Assembly (NCBI GenBank): GCA_902478935.1 | Contig: CABSMV010000059.1 | Coordinates: forward strand, 1-12,446 | Source of the DNA: an uncultured Collinsella sp. | GTDB taxonomy: Bacteria > Actinomycetota > Coriobacteriia > Coriobacteriales > Coriobacteriaceae | Reading direction: 5' to 3' | DNA length: 12,446 nt | Part shown: one piece after another, positions 1-5,859 of the stretch | Numbering within the stretch: position 1 is the first letter of the stretch | How the letters are laid out: each line of letters starts with the position of its first letter | Translations under genes and position numbers: made by a program | The notes under the pieces: generated by a model | The model's input: the letters and a program-made list of their open reading frames with translations, nothing else | Databases searched by the model: none | Told to the model about the DNA's origin: nothing

Positions 1-9
1 ACGCGCATA

Positions 10-49
10 AAGAAAGCCTCCCATTTCTCATGTCCAAGAAATGGGAGGC
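10..49 (-). terminator. Intrinsic terminator of the DUF2975/XRE unit
   Basis: There is a perfect 13-bp stem, GCCTCCCATTTCT at 16-28 with its complement at 37-49, and an 8-base loop. Read on the minus strand it is followed by a T-rich run (TTTCTTTA, from 15 downwards). It lies about 58 bases beyond the stop codon of the HTH gene, so it is well placed to end the two-gene minus-strand transcript. Confidence 0.8.
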
Positions 50-106
50 AGTTCAATGTTGTTCTAGCGGGCTATTTGCGTTTAGGCGCTGGTGGCTAAA
101 TTATGG

Positions 107-346
107 CTATTCATCTTTAAGCCCAAAAAGGCTATCGGCTTCATCGTCGGATATATATTCCAGTACATCGCCCGGTTGGCAGTCGAGTGCCCGGCATATC
201 GCGTCAAGAGTTGAAAAACGTATGGCAGAAACCTTGCCCGTCTTAATGCGTGACATATTAACCTGGGAGATGCCCACACGTTCCGCAAGCTCTTTGGATG
301 AGATCTTGCGTTCGGCGAGCATGCGGTCAAGCCGCAGAATAATCAT
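107..346 (-). CDS. Small XRE/Cro-type HTH transcriptional regulator
   Basis: This encodes a 79-residue protein made almost entirely of one Cro/C1-type helix-turn-helix domain (about residues 3-66). The motif KELAERVGISQVNMSRIKTG (19-38) holds the two DNA-contact helices, followed by the typical DAICRALDCQPGDVLEY tail. It resembles the YozG-like regulators that accompany DUF2975 membrane proteins. The start at 346 is preceded by an AGGGGGA ribosome site on the minus strand that overlaps the stop codon of the upstream gene; only 9 bases separate the two genes, so they are probably co-transcribed and translationally coupled. The inverted repeat at 1018-1033 upstream of the unit is a candidate autoregulatory operator. 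The family is well supported; the regulated genes are unknown. Confidence 0.85.
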   Translation of the reverse strand: MIILRLDRMLAERKISSKELAERVGISQVNMSRIKTGKVSAIRFSTLDAICRALDCQPGDVLEYISDDEADSLFGLKDE

Positions 347-355
347 GGATTCCCC

Positions 356-994
356 CTAGAGCAACTCGTCATCTTGTTTTTGCAGGATATACCCGTAGCG
401 GAAGATGCTGGCAATCAGGCAAATAATCAGGCCTGCAAAGAGCATGGAGGGCTCGAATAACTGGCCGACGAACGCATCCGTAAAGCTGCCGCCAAATCCT
501 GAGAGTATCATTCCCGTGATTACGGCGCCAAGAAGCCTCACGGCAACGCCGCCGATAAGGAATAAATGTCCTACTCGACGAAGTGTCTGGTTACATTCAA
601 GGTCAAAGGGCCTGCCTTCCTTTTCAATGTTGAAGAAAAGCCTGCGCACGCTTATCGCGATGGTAAGCGCGAGGCATGTCATCAAGAGGCTCCCTATGGC
701 AGTGTGACCATCGTGTGCGACGAGCATAAGTGGGGCCTGCACATCGGTACCGACGATAGCAAGGCACGGCCCTTCGCCGGCTTGAAGTTCTACGGATTGG
801 AGACACGGGCCTTGGGAGAGGCCAGGCAATATGAGTAGAAGGTCAATCGCAATGACTGCGAGGAGCCCCAGAGCGAGCGCGGTGGTAATGCAGATCGTGG
901 CCCATTTGCAGATGCGAGCGAGCTTCCTCAGTTTGGCTATCGTCTGTTCGCGGCTGATGGTTTCATTCGATATAGATGCGTTTTGATGGAGCAT
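356..994 (-). CDS. DUF2975-like integral membrane protein
   Basis: This encodes a 212-residue membrane protein with four likely transmembrane segments (about 32-56, 99-118, 141-165 and 181-199). The cytoplasmic stretch FNIEKEGRPFDLECNQTLRR (121-140) and the C-terminal end IFRYGYILQKQDDELL match the pattern I associate with DUF2975 proteins, which are commonly paired with a small XRE regulator, as here. An ATG 13 codons upstream (1033) has no ribosome site, whereas the start at 994 follows GGAGGGG by four or five bases, so I chose 994. Between the first two helices lies an external loop of about 40 residues with two cysteines (64 and 77) that could form a disulphide. The biochemical role of the family is not established; a role in sensing or in controlling its HTH partner is inference. 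Confidence 0.75.
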   Translation of the reverse strand: MLHQNASISNETISREQTIAKLRKLARICKWATICITTALALGLLAVIAIDLLLILPGLSQGPCLQSVELQAGEGPCLAIVGTDVQAPLMLVAHDGHTAIGSLLMTCLALTIAISVRRLFFNIEKEGRPFDLECNQTLRRVGHLFLIGGVAVRLLGAVITGMILSGFGGSFTDAFVGQLFEPSMLFAGLIICLIASIFRYGYILQKQDDELL

Positions 995-1017
995 AACCCC
1001 TCCAATCGGCGTTTTGG

Positions 1018-1033
1018 ATGATACTTGTATCAT
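1018..1033. promoter_or_regulatory. Inverted repeat, candidate operator of the XRE unit
   Basis: ATGATAC-TT-GTATCAT is a perfect 7-2-7 inverted repeat located 24 bases upstream of the membrane-protein start. On the minus strand it overlaps a possible -10 hexamer (TATGAT, 1034-1029), with a weak TTATCG -35 17 bases further upstream. A short symmetric site over a promoter is the usual arrangement for a small Cro-type regulator that represses its own transcription. Binding by this regulator is inferred. Confidence 0.45.
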
Positions 1034-1086
1034 ATCAGAATTAACGATAAACGATAAATAATTACGGATACTGAGTAAGTAATGAT

Positions 1087-1100
1087 TGAAAACGATTAGC
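1087..1100. promoter_or_regulatory. cre-like site 1 (imperfect)
   Basis: TGAAAACGATTAGC fits 12 of 14 positions of the catabolite-responsive element consensus TGNAARCGNWWWCA recognised by CcpA and related LacI-family regulators in Firmicutes. The core AACGATTA recurs in site 2. The identity of the binding protein in this organism is not known. Confidence 0.35.
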
Positions 1101-1101
1101 G

Positions 1102-1116
1102 TGAGCTATTAGCTCA
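1102..1116. promoter_or_regulatory. Perfect 7-1-7 palindrome
   Basis: TGAGCTA-T-TAGCTCA is a perfect inverted repeat immediately next to cre-like site 1. It has the size and symmetry of a dimeric-repressor operator. No family assignment is possible from the sequence alone. Confidence 0.35.
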
Positions 1117-1223
1117 TTTTGGATGCCGGAGTTTGGCGCGTGGGGGATAAGGACAAATGCCAAAATTTCCTGTGATTGCGCAAGCGCTCCATCGGGTTCC
1201 CCTAATTCATATGGGAAAACAGC

Positions 1224-1237
1224 TGCAAACGATTACA
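1224..1237. promoter_or_regulatory. cre-like site 2 (full consensus match)
   Basis: TGCAAACGATTACA agrees with every position of the cre consensus TGNAARCGNWWWCA. With sites at 1087 and 1422 it suggests carbon-catabolite control of the PTS operon by a LacI-family protein. It lies about 310 bases upstream of the predicted -10, which is far for simple repression and would imply looping or another promoter closer by. Confidence 0.45.
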
Positions 1238-1242
1238 AGTAA

Positions 1243-1273
1243 CCGGTGAACGGTCGAAAACTACCGTTCACCG
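1243..1273. repeat. 11-bp inverted repeat containing CCGGTGAACGGTCG
   Basis: CGGTGAACGGT at 1244-1254 is exactly inverted at 1263-1273, with an 8-base centre. The left arm belongs to the word CCGGTGAACGGTCG, which recurs with one mismatch at 1461-1474. It could be a paired operator or a cruciform. Confidence 0.6.
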
Positions 1274-1283
1274 ATAATCTCAA

Positions 1284-1300
1284 AACTGGTTCTAACTGGT
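1284..1300 (+). promoter_or_regulatory. Tandem AACTGGT half-sites
   Basis: AACTGGT occurs twice with a 10-base period, about one helical turn. The same word forms the left half of the GntR-type operator upstream of agaS (5859-5864 region), so these are candidate weak or auxiliary sites for the same regulator. Confidence 0.35.
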
Positions 1301-1421
1301 ATTAAGTCAAAAAGACCAATTCACATATCTTCACAATGACCTGCATTTTTTCTACACGCTATTTTTAGCCGCCCTGCGTTGTTTAGACACAGGAAAAGAT
1401 CCGATTTTTTGCCAAAGCATT

Positions 1422-1435
1422 TCGAAACGGTTTCA
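1422..1435. promoter_or_regulatory. cre-like palindrome 3
   Basis: TCGAAACGGTTTCA contains the symmetric core GAAAC-G-GTTTC with a central CG, the hallmark of LacI-family operators. It departs from the cre consensus near the left end. It lies about 110 bases upstream of the predicted -10 of the PTS operon. Confidence 0.35.
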
Positions 1436-1457
1436 AAACCGCAGGTAGAAGTGTTAA

Positions 1458-1510
1458 CGACCGGTAAACGGTCGATTTTTCACCGTGAGCGGTGCAAAAA
1501 CGTTTTACCG
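1458..1510. repeat. Nested imperfect inverted repeats with CCGGTAAACGGTCG
   Basis: CGACCG-gtaaa-CGGTCG (1458-1474) is a 6-5-6 inverted repeat whose right part copies the motif at 1243-1256 with one change. It is followed by TTTTT-CACCG-TGAG-CGGTG-C-AAAAA (1476-1500) and then CGTTTTACCG (1501-1510), which is complementary to CGGTAAACG at 1462-1470 apart from one extra base. The whole 50-base element folds on itself around position 1487. No T-run follows on either strand in the right place, so I do not call it a terminator. Confidence 0.55.
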
Positions 1511-1541
1511 TATGAATCAACGAAAGCGACCTCTTCTGGGG

Positions 1542-1550
1542 TGATATAGT
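1542..1550 (+). promoter_or_regulatory. Extended -10 promoter of the PTS operon
   Basis: TGATATAGT matches the extended -10 pattern TGnTATAAT with one change. No good -35 hexamer stands at the right distance (GAAAGC), which an extended -10 can tolerate. Transcription would start near 1557, leaving a leader of about 140 bases before the IIA start and placing the GntR-type operator just downstream of the start point. Confidence 0.5.
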
Positions 1551-1566
1551 GACAACAACACGTCAC

Positions 1567-1600
1567 GTGGTTACTACCAGTTTAGAAACCACTGGTCTTC
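1567..1600. promoter_or_regulatory. GntR/HutC-type operator of the PTS operon
   Basis: GTGGTTACTACCAG has TGGT/ACCA arms around a four-base centre, the architecture recognised by NagR/DasR-type GntR regulators. The 13-base word TGGTTACTACCAG recurs exactly at 5861-5873 before agaS. A further ACCACTGGT lies at 1588-1597, giving possible extra half-sites. Position just downstream of the predicted -10 fits repression. The protein encoded at 5089 is the obvious candidate to bind here. Confidence 0.65.
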
Positions 1601-1643
1601 AAAGAACGCTTTCTAAGAAGCTTTAAGGGCGAGTGCCCGCTGG

Positions 1644-1688
1644 CTTCCGAAAATCATCGGACTCAGATCGTACACACCTTCGGAAGGG
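1644..1688 (+). promoter_or_regulatory. Leader hairpin covering the ribosome site of the IIA gene
   Basis: CTTCCGAA (1644-1651) is exactly complementary to TTCGGAAG (1679-1686), which includes most of the Shine-Dalgarno sequence GGAAGGG (1682-1688) of the first PTS gene. A competing short hairpin, CCGA-aaatca-TCGG (1647-1660), uses the same left arm and would free the ribosome site. A further GGGC-gagt-GCCC hairpin lies at 1627-1638. The pairing is visible; regulation of translation by it is inference. Confidence 0.45.
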
Positions 1689-1696
1689 AAATTTGA

Positions 1697-2140
1697 ATGG
1701 TTGGCTTTATTCTTACCGGTCATGGACAGTTCGCACCCGGCCTTGCAAGCGCTATCGCTATGGTTGCCGGCGACCAGCCTGCTTTTACCGTCGTTCCTTT
1801 TGAGGGCGACCAGGCCGCATCCTACGGTGAGGATCTCCGCGCCGCTATTACCGCCATGCGCGAGGAGTGCGATGGCGTGCTCGTCTTTACCGACTTGCTC
1901 GGTGGTACCCCGTTCAACCAGTCGATGATGATTGCCCAGGATGTCGACAACGTCGAGGTTCTGACTGGCACCAACCTTCCCATGGTTATTGAGCTTCTGT
2001 TCCTCCGCGGCAATGCCACGCTCGCCGAGCTTGGCGAGCAGGCCGTGACCGTTGGCCAGACGGGCATCACCGCCCAGACGGTCGCATCCGTTGCCGGCTC
2101 CGAGGAAGAGGATATCTTCGGCGACGAGGACGGCATCTAA
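1697..2140 (+). CDS. agaF: PTS mannose-family IIA component (AgaF-type)
   Basis: This encodes a 147-residue cytoplasmic EIIA of the mannose/sorbose/GalNAc PTS family, which takes phosphate from HPr and passes it to IIB. The phosphorylated histidine is His9 in LTGHGQFAPGL, and the conserved VFTDLLGGTPFNQS block follows at about residues 63-76. The C-terminus carries an acidic tail (SEEEDIFGDEDGI) that I do not recognise as part of the usual domain. The start is supported by GGAAGGG 8 bases upstream. It is the first gene of a five-gene PTS operon; its stop overlaps the next start by one base (TAATG). Sugar specificity cannot be read from IIA itself; GalNAc is inferred from agaS and the deacetylase downstream. 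Confidence 0.88.
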   Translation: MVGFILTGHGQFAPGLASAIAMVAGDQPAFTVVPFEGDQAASYGEDLRAAITAMREECDGVLVFTDLLGGTPFNQSMMIAQDVDNVEVLTGTNLPMVIELLFLRGNATLAELGEQAVTVGQTGITAQTVASVAGSEEEDIFGDEDGI

Positions 2141-2421
2141 TGGCCGATTTCGGAGCCAACGTCCTGAGCTCCTCGGTCGCCCTTTTAGGCCTGCTTGTCA
2201 TCATGGGCTTGATTTACACCATCTGGTCGCAAATCAACATGAAGAAGAAGCAGAAGTACTTCAAGGAGCTGCACACCGAGCTCAAGCCGGGTCAGGAGGT
2301 TCTTTTCGCCGGCGGTATCTACGGAACCGTCAAAGGCATCGAAGGCGAGAAGGTCCAGATCAAAGTCCGATCCGGAGCCGTCGTAGATGTTTCGCGTTAC
2401 GCGATTCAGGAGATCAAGTAA
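2140..2421 (+). CDS. yajC: YajC-like small membrane protein within the PTS operon
   Basis: This encodes 93 residues: one N-terminal transmembrane helix (about 11-31), a basic stretch NMKKKQKY, then a small beta-rich cytoplasmic domain with LKPGQEVLFAGGIYGTVKGI (48-67) and a conserved-looking SRYAIQEI end. This is the layout of YajC, the accessory subunit of the Sec translocon (SecDF-YajC). The start overlaps the IIA stop by one base and lacks a strong ribosome site, so translation is probably coupled. From memory, YajC-like genes also occur in mannose-family PTS operons of streptococci, for example the hyaluronan/Ugl cluster, so this is probably a PTS-dedicated paralogue rather than the housekeeping gene. 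Whether it helps insert IIC/IID into the membrane is a hypothesis. Confidence 0.75.
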   Translation: MADFGANVLSSSVALLGLLVIMGLIYTIWSQINMKKKQKYFKELHTELKPGQEVLFAGGIYGTVKGIEGEKVQIKVRSGAVVDVSRYAIQEIK

Positions 2422-2457
2422 CTGTCGTCAGCAAATATCGAAAGGAAGCTGATCAAC

Positions 2458-2940
2458 ATGGCAGAACCCAACATTCTTCTTACCCGCATCGATAACCGAC
2501 TGGTTCATGGTCAGGTTGCCACCCAGTGGAACTCCACTCTGGGCTCCAACCTAATCCTCGTCGCCAACGACGACGTGGCGTCCAACACCATGCGCCAGAA
2601 CCTCATGAAGATGGCCGCTCCCGCCGGCGTCGCTACGCGTTTCTTCTCCCTGCAGAAGACCATCGACGTCATTGGCAAGGCGAGCCCGCGCCAGAAGATC
2701 TTCATCGTGGCCGAAACACCGGAAGACGTGCTTACGCTCGTCAAGGGCGGTGTGCCTATAAAGAAGGTAAACATCGGCAACATGCACATGTCGGAAGGAA
2801 AGCGCCAAGTCGCCACCTCCGTCGCAGTTAACGACGAGGATGTCGCTGCGTTTAAAGAGCTGCAGGAATTGGGGGTGGAGTTGGAGATCAGGCGCGTTCC
2901 GAGCACGCCTGTTGAGGACACGAGCAAGCTCTTCTCGTAA
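2458..2940 (+). CDS. agaV: PTS mannose-family IIB component (AgaV-type)
   Basis: This encodes a 160-residue cytoplasmic EIIB that accepts phosphate from IIA and transfers it to the sugar bound by IIC/IID. The signature LLTRIDNRLVHGQVATQW (7-24) is intact with the phosphorylatable His17, and GNMHMSEGKRQVATSV lies near residues 107-122. Length is normal for the family. AAAGGA lies 11 bases upstream of the start. It follows the YajC-like gene by 36 bases. The incomplete IIB gene at 12201 is its divergent paralogue: 36 of the first 70 residues agree without gaps, but the histidine is changed there. Confidence 0.9.
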   Translation: MAEPNILLTRIDNRLVHGQVATQWNSTLGSNLILVANDDVASNTMRQNLMKMAAPAGVATRFFSLQKTIDVIGKASPRQKIFIVAETPEDVLTLVKGGVPIKKVNIGNMHMSEGKRQVATSVAVNDEDVAAFKELQELGVELEIRRVPSTPVEDTSKLFS

Positions 2941-2957
2941 TCCTCGTGATCCACGTT

Positions 2958-3007
2958 GTCAGGAGTGAAACCCTGACGTTCTGTACGTGATATCCAAAGT
3001 GCGTACA
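2958..3007 (+). other. Two intercistronic hairpins between IIB and IIC
   Basis: The 90-base spacer holds GTCAGG (2958-2963) facing CCTGAC (2972-2977), and TGTACG (2982-2987) facing CGTACA (3002-3007). Neither is followed by a T-run, so they are not terminators. Such hairpins can protect or set the end of a processed transcript; here that is only a possibility. Confidence 0.35.
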
Positions 3008-3030
3008 TACATTTTGAAAGGAGGAGCAAG

Positions 3031-3831
3031 ATGGAATACTCGATCATCCAGATCGCTCTGGTCTTCGTCGTCACGTTCATCGCGGCAATCGACCAGTTTG
3101 ACTTCCTCGAGTCTCTCTATCAGCCCATCGTCACCGGCGCCGTCATCGGTCTTATCCTTGGCGACCTCAACACCGGTCTTCTCGTGGGTGGTACCTATCA
3201 GCTCATGACGATCGGCAACATGCCGATCGGAGGCGCTCAGCCGCCTAACGCCGTCATCGGCGGCATCATGGCAGCCATTCTCGCTATCGCCACGGGCCTC
3301 GAGCCCAACGCGGCAGTCGGCCTCGCCATTCCGTTCGCTCTGCTTGGCCAGCTTGGCGTTACCCTGGTCTTCACGCTTATGTCCCCGCTTATGTCCACGG
3401 CCGATAACATGGCTCACAACGCGGACACCAAGGGCATCGAGCGCCTGAACTACTTCGCCATGGCTCTGCTCGGCCTGATCTTCGCTGTCGTCGTCACCCT
3501 GTTCTTCATCGCTGGCGCTACCATCGGTCAGACCATCGCTTCTGCCATCCCGACTTGGCTGCAGACCGGTCTGTCCGCTGCAGGCGGCATGATGCGCTTC
3601 GTCGGCTTCGCCGTCCTGCTCAAGGTTATGATGAACCGCGATATGTGGGGCTTCTTCCTCATGGGCTTCGGCCTCGCGCTCATCACCGTTGCCAACGATT
3701 CGCTGGCAACCCCTGCTCTGCTCATCCTCGCTCTCATCGGCTTCGGCATCGCTTTCTGGGACTTCCAGCAGCAGACCGAGCTGAAGGGTGCAGCTGTTTC
3801 TGACGGAGGTGACTTCGAAGATGGCATCTAA
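3031..3831 (+). CDS. agaW: PTS mannose-family IIC permease (AgaW-type)
   Basis: This encodes a 266-residue polytopic membrane protein that, with IID, forms the sugar channel. It shows the family features: an N-terminal helix with FIAAIDQFDFLESLYQPIVTG, the GLILGDLNTGLLVGGTYQLM segment (about 40-59), and GNMPIGGAQPPNAVIGGIMA (62-81), which lies in the substrate-binding core of the family. About seven to nine hydrophobic segments are visible. The C-terminal tail is hydrophilic and acidic (SDGGDFEDGI). A near-perfect AAAGGAGG precedes the start. The last 11 bases overlap the IID gene, so production of the two membrane subunits is coupled. Confidence 0.9.
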   Translation: MEYSIIQIALVFVVTFIAAIDQFDFLESLYQPIVTGAVIGLILGDLNTGLLVGGTYQLMTIGNMPIGGAQPPNAVIGGIMAAILAIATGLEPNAAVGLAIPFALLGQLGVTLVFTLMSPLMSTADNMAHNADTKGIERLNYFAMALLGLIFAVVVTLFFIAGATIGQTIASAIPTWLQTGLSAAGGMMRFVGFAVLLKVMMNRDMWGFFLMGFGLALITVANDSLATPALLILALIGFGIAFWDFQQQTELKGAAVSDGGDFEDGI

Positions 3832-4903
3832 TGAGTATGTGATCCCGGAGCACTACGAGGATCTCACTCCTGCTCCGCAGCTCGACCAGAAGACCCTCAA
3901 CAAGATGGCTTGGCGCTCCTGCTTCCTGCAGGCATCGTTCAACTACGAGCGCATGCAGGCCGCTGGCTGGCTTTACTCCATCATCCCCGGTCTGGAGAAG
4001 ATCCACACCAACAAGAACGACCTCGCGGCTTCCATGAGCCACAACCTGGAGTTCTTCAACACCCACCCGTTCCTTGTCACCTTTGTTATGGGCATCGTGC
4101 TTTCGCTCGAGCAGAACAAGGTTGACATCCCCACGATCCGCGCCGTCCGCGTCGCCGCAATGGGCCCGCTCGGTGGTATCGGTGACGCCCTGTTCTGGCT
4201 GACGCTCGTGCCTATCACGGCCGGCATCACCTCCAACATGGCCATCAACGGCAACGCCGCTGCACCGATCATCTTCCTGGTGATCTTCAACGTCGTCCAG
4301 TTCGCTCTGCGCTTCTGGCTCATGAACTGGTCCTACAAGCTTGGCACCAGCGCTATTGACGCTCTGACCGCCAACATGCAGGCCTTCACGCGTGCCGCTT
4401 CCATCATGGGCGTCTTCGTCGTCGGTTGCCTGGTCGTCACCATGGGTGGCACCCAGATCAACCTCCAGATCCCCAACGGCACCACCCGTGGCCTCTCCGC
4501 TACTACCGTGATCGTCTCCGAGAAGGAGGCCGAGAACTTCACCGGTATGGAGGGCATCGATACCGAGACCGCTGAGGCCGGTACCATCGCCATGACCGAT
4601 AAGGACGGCAACGCCCTTACCGCTTCCGATGCCGACGGCAACGCTGTCGAGTGCGGCGTCACCGATTTGGGTAACGGCATGGAGTCCGTGACCTACGGCA
4701 CCGTTACCGAGGATCCGGTCAACTTCTCTGTTGCCGACACCCTCAACACCATCGTCCCGAAGCTCGTCCCGCTTATGCTTACGCTGCTGCTTTACTACAT
4801 GTTCGCTAAGCACAGCTGGACCCCGACCAAGGGCATTCTCCTGCTCTTCGTCCTTGGCATCCTGGGCGCTGGCCCGCTTGGTCTCTGGCCGAGCATCTGG
4901 TAA
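3821..4903 (+). CDS. agaE: PTS mannose-family IID component with a long acidic insert (AgaE/AgaD-type)
   Basis: This encodes 360 residues, clearly longer than the roughly 270-300 usual for IID. Family motifs are present: MAWRSCFLQASFNYERMQAAG (N-terminal), FFNTHPFLVTFVMGIVLSLE (about 74-93), and VAAMGPLGGIGDALFWLTLVP (about 107-127). The hydrophobic C-terminus carries TIVPKLVPLMLTLLLYYM. Between them lies a stretch of about 80 residues (roughly 218-297) rich in Asp, Glu, Thr and Gly with no counterpart I know in ManZ. An ATG at 3788 gives 11 extra residues, but GGAGGTGA at 3805-3812 sits 8 bases before 3821, so 3821 is the better start. It is the last gene of the operon, 70 bases before a terminator. 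Confidence 0.88.
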   Translation: MASNEYVIPEHYEDLTPAPQLDQKTLNKMAWRSCFLQASFNYERMQAAGWLYSIIPGLEKIHTNKNDLAASMSHNLEFFNTHPFLVTFVMGIVLSLEQNKVDIPTIRAVRVAAMGPLGGIGDALFWLTLVPITAGITSNMAINGNAAAPIIFLVIFNVVQFALRFWLMNWSYKLGTSAIDALTANMQAFTRAASIMGVFVVGCLVVTMGGTQINLQIPNGTTRGLSATTVIVSEKEAENFTGMEGIDTETAEAGTIAMTDKDGNALTASDADGNAVECGVTDLGNGMESVTYGTVTEDPVNFSVADTLNTIVPKLVPLMLTLLLYYMFAKHSWTPTKGILLLFVLGILGAGPLGLWPSIW

Positions 4904-4916
4904 GGCTCTAGCTTGA

Positions 4917-4945
4917 GGGGTGTGTCCCTACGCGGCTCACACCCC
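4917..4945 (+). other. Hairpin after the PTS operon
   Basis: GGGGTGTG (4917-4924) pairs with CACACCCC (4938-4945) around a 13-base loop, just after the IID stop and upstream of the true terminator. It has no T-run. It may act as a 3' stabilising structure. Confidence 0.4.
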
Positions 4946-4970
4946 GACCCCTTAAGCCATGTGTATGTTA

Positions 4971-5012
4971 AAAGCCGCGTGCTCGAAAGAGCGCGCGGCT
5001 TTTGTTTTCTTA
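4971..5012 (+). terminator. Intrinsic terminator of the PTS operon
   Basis: AGCCGCG-T-GCTC, loop GAAA, GAGC-G-CGCGGCT forms a 12-bp stem with one G-T pair (4973-5000), followed by TTTGTTTTCTT. The stable GNRA-type loop and the U-rich tail make this a strong terminator separating the PTS operon from the regulator gene. Confidence 0.9.
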
Positions 5013-5088
5013 ATGATTCGGGTGTGGCAGACAGATAATGCATAACACCCTAGGTAGTTAGCCGAATTCGAGCAAAAGGGAGGATAGG

Positions 5089-5820
5089 ATGGCGATCGGA
5101 GCGCGTAAGCAACCGCTGTACGATCAGCTGGTCGATATTCTGACCGAAAAGATTGACCATGAATATCGCGCCGGTGACATGATTCCTTCCGAGCGCGAAC
5201 TTTCGGAGCGCTATGGTCTCTCGCGCACTACGGTACGCCTGGCTCTGCAGGAACTGGAGCGTTTAGGACTGGTGGTTCGGCAGCACGGTCGCGGTACCTT
5301 TGTGACCGACCGTTCGGCAAAAGCAACCAATCTTATGCAGTCCTACAGCTTTACCGAGCAGATGCGCGCGATGGGTCGAGAACCCGAGACCACGATTCTC
5401 GAGTTTTGCGAGATGGAGGCCGATAAGAATCTGGCCGAGCATATGGGATTGCGCATCGGTGATCGCATTTTTAAGCTCAAGCGCCTTCGTTCTGCCGACA
5501 ACATGCCCATGATGGTCGAACGCAGCTATCTACCGGTTCGTCAATTTCTGTCCCTAAAGCGACCGCTGCTGGAGCGTAAGCCGCTTTACGATGTGATTGA
5601 GCAGGACTTTCAGCAAAAGATTCGCGTGGCCGAAGAGGAGTTCTATGCGAGCATAGCCCGTCCCACCGATGCCCACCTTTTGGGAATTGTCGAGGGCTCG
5701 CCTGTGCTCGATTTGGTCAGGACTACGTATAACGAGTCAAACGAGGTAGTGGAGTACACACTCTCGGTTGCTCGTGCCGATCAGTTTAAATACAAGGTTT
5801 ACCACCAGCGCAGTAACTAG
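5089..5820 (+). CDS. agaR: GntR/HutC-family regulator of amino-sugar genes (AgaR/NagR-like)
   Basis: This encodes 243 residues in two domains: an N-terminal winged helix (about 8-75) with PSERELSERYGLSRTTVRLALQ and the wing GRGTF, then a UTRA effector-binding domain (about 90-235). This is the HutC subfamily, whose members include NagR/DasR, regulators released from DNA by amino-sugar phosphates. Its position between the PTS operon and agaS, plus identical operator-like sites before both, makes it the likely local repressor; the inducer could be GalNAc-6-P or GalN-6-P. AGGGAGGA stands 8 bases before the start. A GATAAT at 5034-5039 is a possible -10 with a poor -35. E. coli AgaR belongs to a different (DeoR) family, so the symbol describes role only. 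Confidence 0.85.
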   Translation: MAIGARKQPLYDQLVDILTEKIDHEYRAGDMIPSERELSERYGLSRTTVRLALQELERLGLVVRQHGRGTFVTDRSAKATNLMQSYSFTEQMRAMGREPETTILEFCEMEADKNLAEHMGLRIGDRIFKLKRLRSADNMPMMVERSYLPVRQFLSLKRPLLERKPLYDVIEQDFQQKIRVAEEEFYASIARPTDAHLLGIVEGSPVLDLVRTTYNESNEVVEYTLSVARADQFKYKVYHQRSN

Positions 5821-5859
5821 TGCTCGCATCGTTTCCATATGGTGATTCTTTGCATTTAA

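Larger units (their letters stand above)
995..1696. other. Long divergent intergenic control region without a gene
   Basis: I see no convincing coding sequence in these ~700 bases. The base composition is clearly more AT-rich than the flanking genes. The region lies between the minus-strand XRE unit and the plus-strand PTS operon and contains many inverted repeats and operator-like words, listed separately: cre-like sites, a 15-base palindrome, two copies of a CCGGTRAACGGTCG motif, AACTGGT half-sites, an extended -10 element, a GntR-type operator and a leader hairpin. It is best described as a regulatory region. Confidence 0.7.

Noticed and set aside
1476..1510. CACCG-TGAG-CGGTG hairpin with flanking T and A runs as a terminator
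   Set aside because: The stem is only 5 bp, and no uninterrupted T-run follows on the plus strand. On the minus strand the T-run (1480-1476) does follow, but there is no gene upstream for it to terminate.
3734..4813. A 359-codon open frame on the minus strand opposite the IIC/IID genes
   Set aside because: It lies antisense to well-supported PTS genes. Its composition is rich in Gly, Asp, His and Val, as produced by reading GC-biased third positions backwards, and it shows no recognisable motif or ribosome site.
5020..5050. GGGTGT/ACACCC inverted repeat around a possible -10 of the GntR gene as an autoregulatory operator
   Set aside because: The arms are only 6 bp, 19 bases apart, and do not resemble the TGGT/ACCA sites attributed to this regulator. 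The signal is too weak to list as a feature.
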